Below are positions 5,562-6,362 of a stretch of 6,362 nucleotides of DNA, one piece after another. Position numbers and translations under genes: made by a program. The first letter of the stretch is position 1; each line of letters opens with the position of its first letter. Location: NCBI GenBank assembly GCA_022842805.1, contig JALHOX010000098.1, positions 5,441 to 11,802 on the forward strand. Direction: 5' to 3'. The DNA comes from Phycisphaerae bacterium. Lineage in GTDB: Bacteria > Planctomycetota > Phycisphaerae > UBA1845 > Fen-1342. The notes below the pieces were generated by a model. The model ran no database searches and was not told where the DNA came from. It saw only the letters and a list, made by a program, of their open reading frames with translations.

Positions 5562-6362
5562 GTGCGACGAATCGCCACCCTTCGCCTCATCGCGCTCAGC
5601 ACGGCGTGCATCGCCGGCGTGCCGGCTATTGCGCCCGCCCAGCAGCCGTCGGCCCCGCCCACTCCGGAGCGACGCCCACGCGTGATCATTCGCGACGCGC
5701 GCAGCAAAGCGGAAACGCGCGATGAGCAATATCCGCCGTACAAGCGCGAGGCCGGACCCTTTCCGGTGCGGACGGCGACGGTCGAGTGGCTCGACGGCGC
5801 TCGCGCCCGCGCGCTGCGGGTGAAGGCGTTTCGGCCGATCGGCGATCAGGCCGAGGCCCGGCGGCGGCCGCTGGTGTTGCTCTCGGCGGGGCTGGCGCAG
5901 ACTCGCGACGACGGCGGATTTCTGGCCGAGCACTGGGCGAGCCATGGGTACATCACCTTGGTGGTCGAACACGAGGCGATCGCGCGAAACGATCCGCCGC
6001 GCGACGCGGCGCGGGCCGGCGGCTTCGACGATCGCCCGGAAGCGTGGCGTGCGATTCCGCTCGACCTGCGCTTCGCGCTCGATCAGGCACTGCGCGACCC
6101 CGCGCTCGCGACGCGCGTCGACCGCGAGCGCATCGGCGTATTTGGACAGGGCATGGGCGCTTTCGGAGCGCTGGCGGTCTGCGGCGTTTCGGTCGACTTT
6201 CCGCAACGACGCAACGAGGCCGCGGCGCGAGACGTCACGTTCCTCGATCCGCGCTTCCGGGCCCTAATCGTTGCCTCGCCGCCGTCGGAGGATGTCTGCG
6301 GGCTGGATCGGACGGCGTGGCAGACGTTGGCGACGCCGGCGCTGCATGTGGTCGGTACGGCG
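5562..6362 (+). CDS. Secreted alpha/beta-hydrolase-fold protein, dienelactone-hydrolase-like, with degraded catalytic motifs (3' truncated)
   Basis: The frame is open from GTG 5562 to the window's end (267 codons, no stop). It starts with a signal peptide: two Arg, a hydrophobic core and likely cleavage near APAQ (24-27), implying export. Residues from about 100 on match what I know of predicted dienelactone hydrolases (COG4188-like, related to platelet-activating-factor acetylhydrolases): a PLVLLS strand (103-108), FLAEHWASHGYI (120-131), then DRERIGVFGQGMGAFGAL around the nucleophile elbow, and FLDPRFRALIVASPP (227-241). Two key motifs are altered. The family's GHSFG elbow reads GQGMG at 195-199, so the serine position (197) is Gly; codon GGC is one base from AGC. 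The family's SHGLGG oxyanion segment reads SAGLAQ (108-113). The acid and His of the triad would lie at or beyond the window's end. The reading frame is intact, which suggests a kept non-catalytic role or a different chemistry rather than a decaying pseudogene. It is divergent from the lipoprotein gene. Confidence 0.85.
   Translation, partial: MRRIATLRLIALSTACIAGVPAIAPAQQPSAPPTPERRPRVIIRDARSKAETRDEQYPPYKREAGPFPVRTATVEWLDGARARALRVKAFRPIGDQAEARRRPLVLLSAGLAQTRDDGGFLAEHWASHGYITLVVEHEAIARNDPPRDAARAGGFDDRPEAWRAIPLDLRFALDQALRDPALATRVDRERIGVFGQGMGAFGALAVCGVSVDFPQRRNEAAARDVTFLDPRFRALIVASPPSEDVCGLDRTAWQTLATPALHVVGTA

Noticed and set aside
5505..6206. 233-codon open frame on the minus strand
   Set aside because: It lies opposite the hydrolase-fold gene. 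The plus frame has a ribosome binding site, a signal peptide and alpha/beta-hydrolase framework motifs; the antisense frame has none.

Overview
The window looks like chromosomal DNA from a GC-rich member of the Planctomycetota, probably Phycisphaerae-like. Three things suggest this. A 590-residue secreted protein ends in a planctomycete-style dockerin with paired GDLNCDG / ADVNGDS calcium loops. A long NagB fused to a PIG-L/LmbE deacetylase domain is present, a form I know from Bacteroidetes and Planctomycetes. Genes are sparse and separately transcribed, with intergenic spaces of 300-380 bases. The assignment is inference from protein style; no marker gene is present.

Layout. Positions 1-1962 (+) hold the NagB/PIG-L fusion, cut at its 5' end. 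Positions 1963-2342 are non-coding and rich in short inverted repeats, including two copies of a TGAA-loop hairpin and a hairpin that covers the ribosome binding site of the next gene. Positions 2343-4115 (+) encode a secreted protein with a signal peptide, a PPC-like N-terminal domain, an uncharacterised central module and a C-terminal dockerin. A small hairpin plus T-run sits directly on its stop codon. Positions 4182-5246 (-) encode a lipoprotein predicted to fold as a six-bladed beta-propeller, convergent with the dockerin protein. Positions 5247-5561 form a divergent intergenic region with an almost perfect 12-bp tandem repeat. Positions 5562-6362 (+) begin a secreted alpha/beta-hydrolase-fold protein, cut at the 3' end, in which the nucleophile serine and the oxyanion-hole motif both appear to be lost.

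How the genes relate. Only the first gene has a clear metabolic role (amino-sugar phosphate catabolism, cytoplasm). The other three are exported proteins: one secreted, one lipid-anchored, one secreted or periplasmic. The strand changes and wide gaps argue against a single operon, and I see no evidence of a joint pathway, phage, transposon, CRISPR array, tRNA or rRNA. I did not find a convincing new multi-gene system. The most unusual single observations are the apparently inactivated hydrolase, the NagB-deacetylase fusion with a substituted catalytic-triad position, and the repeat structures in the two intergenic regions.
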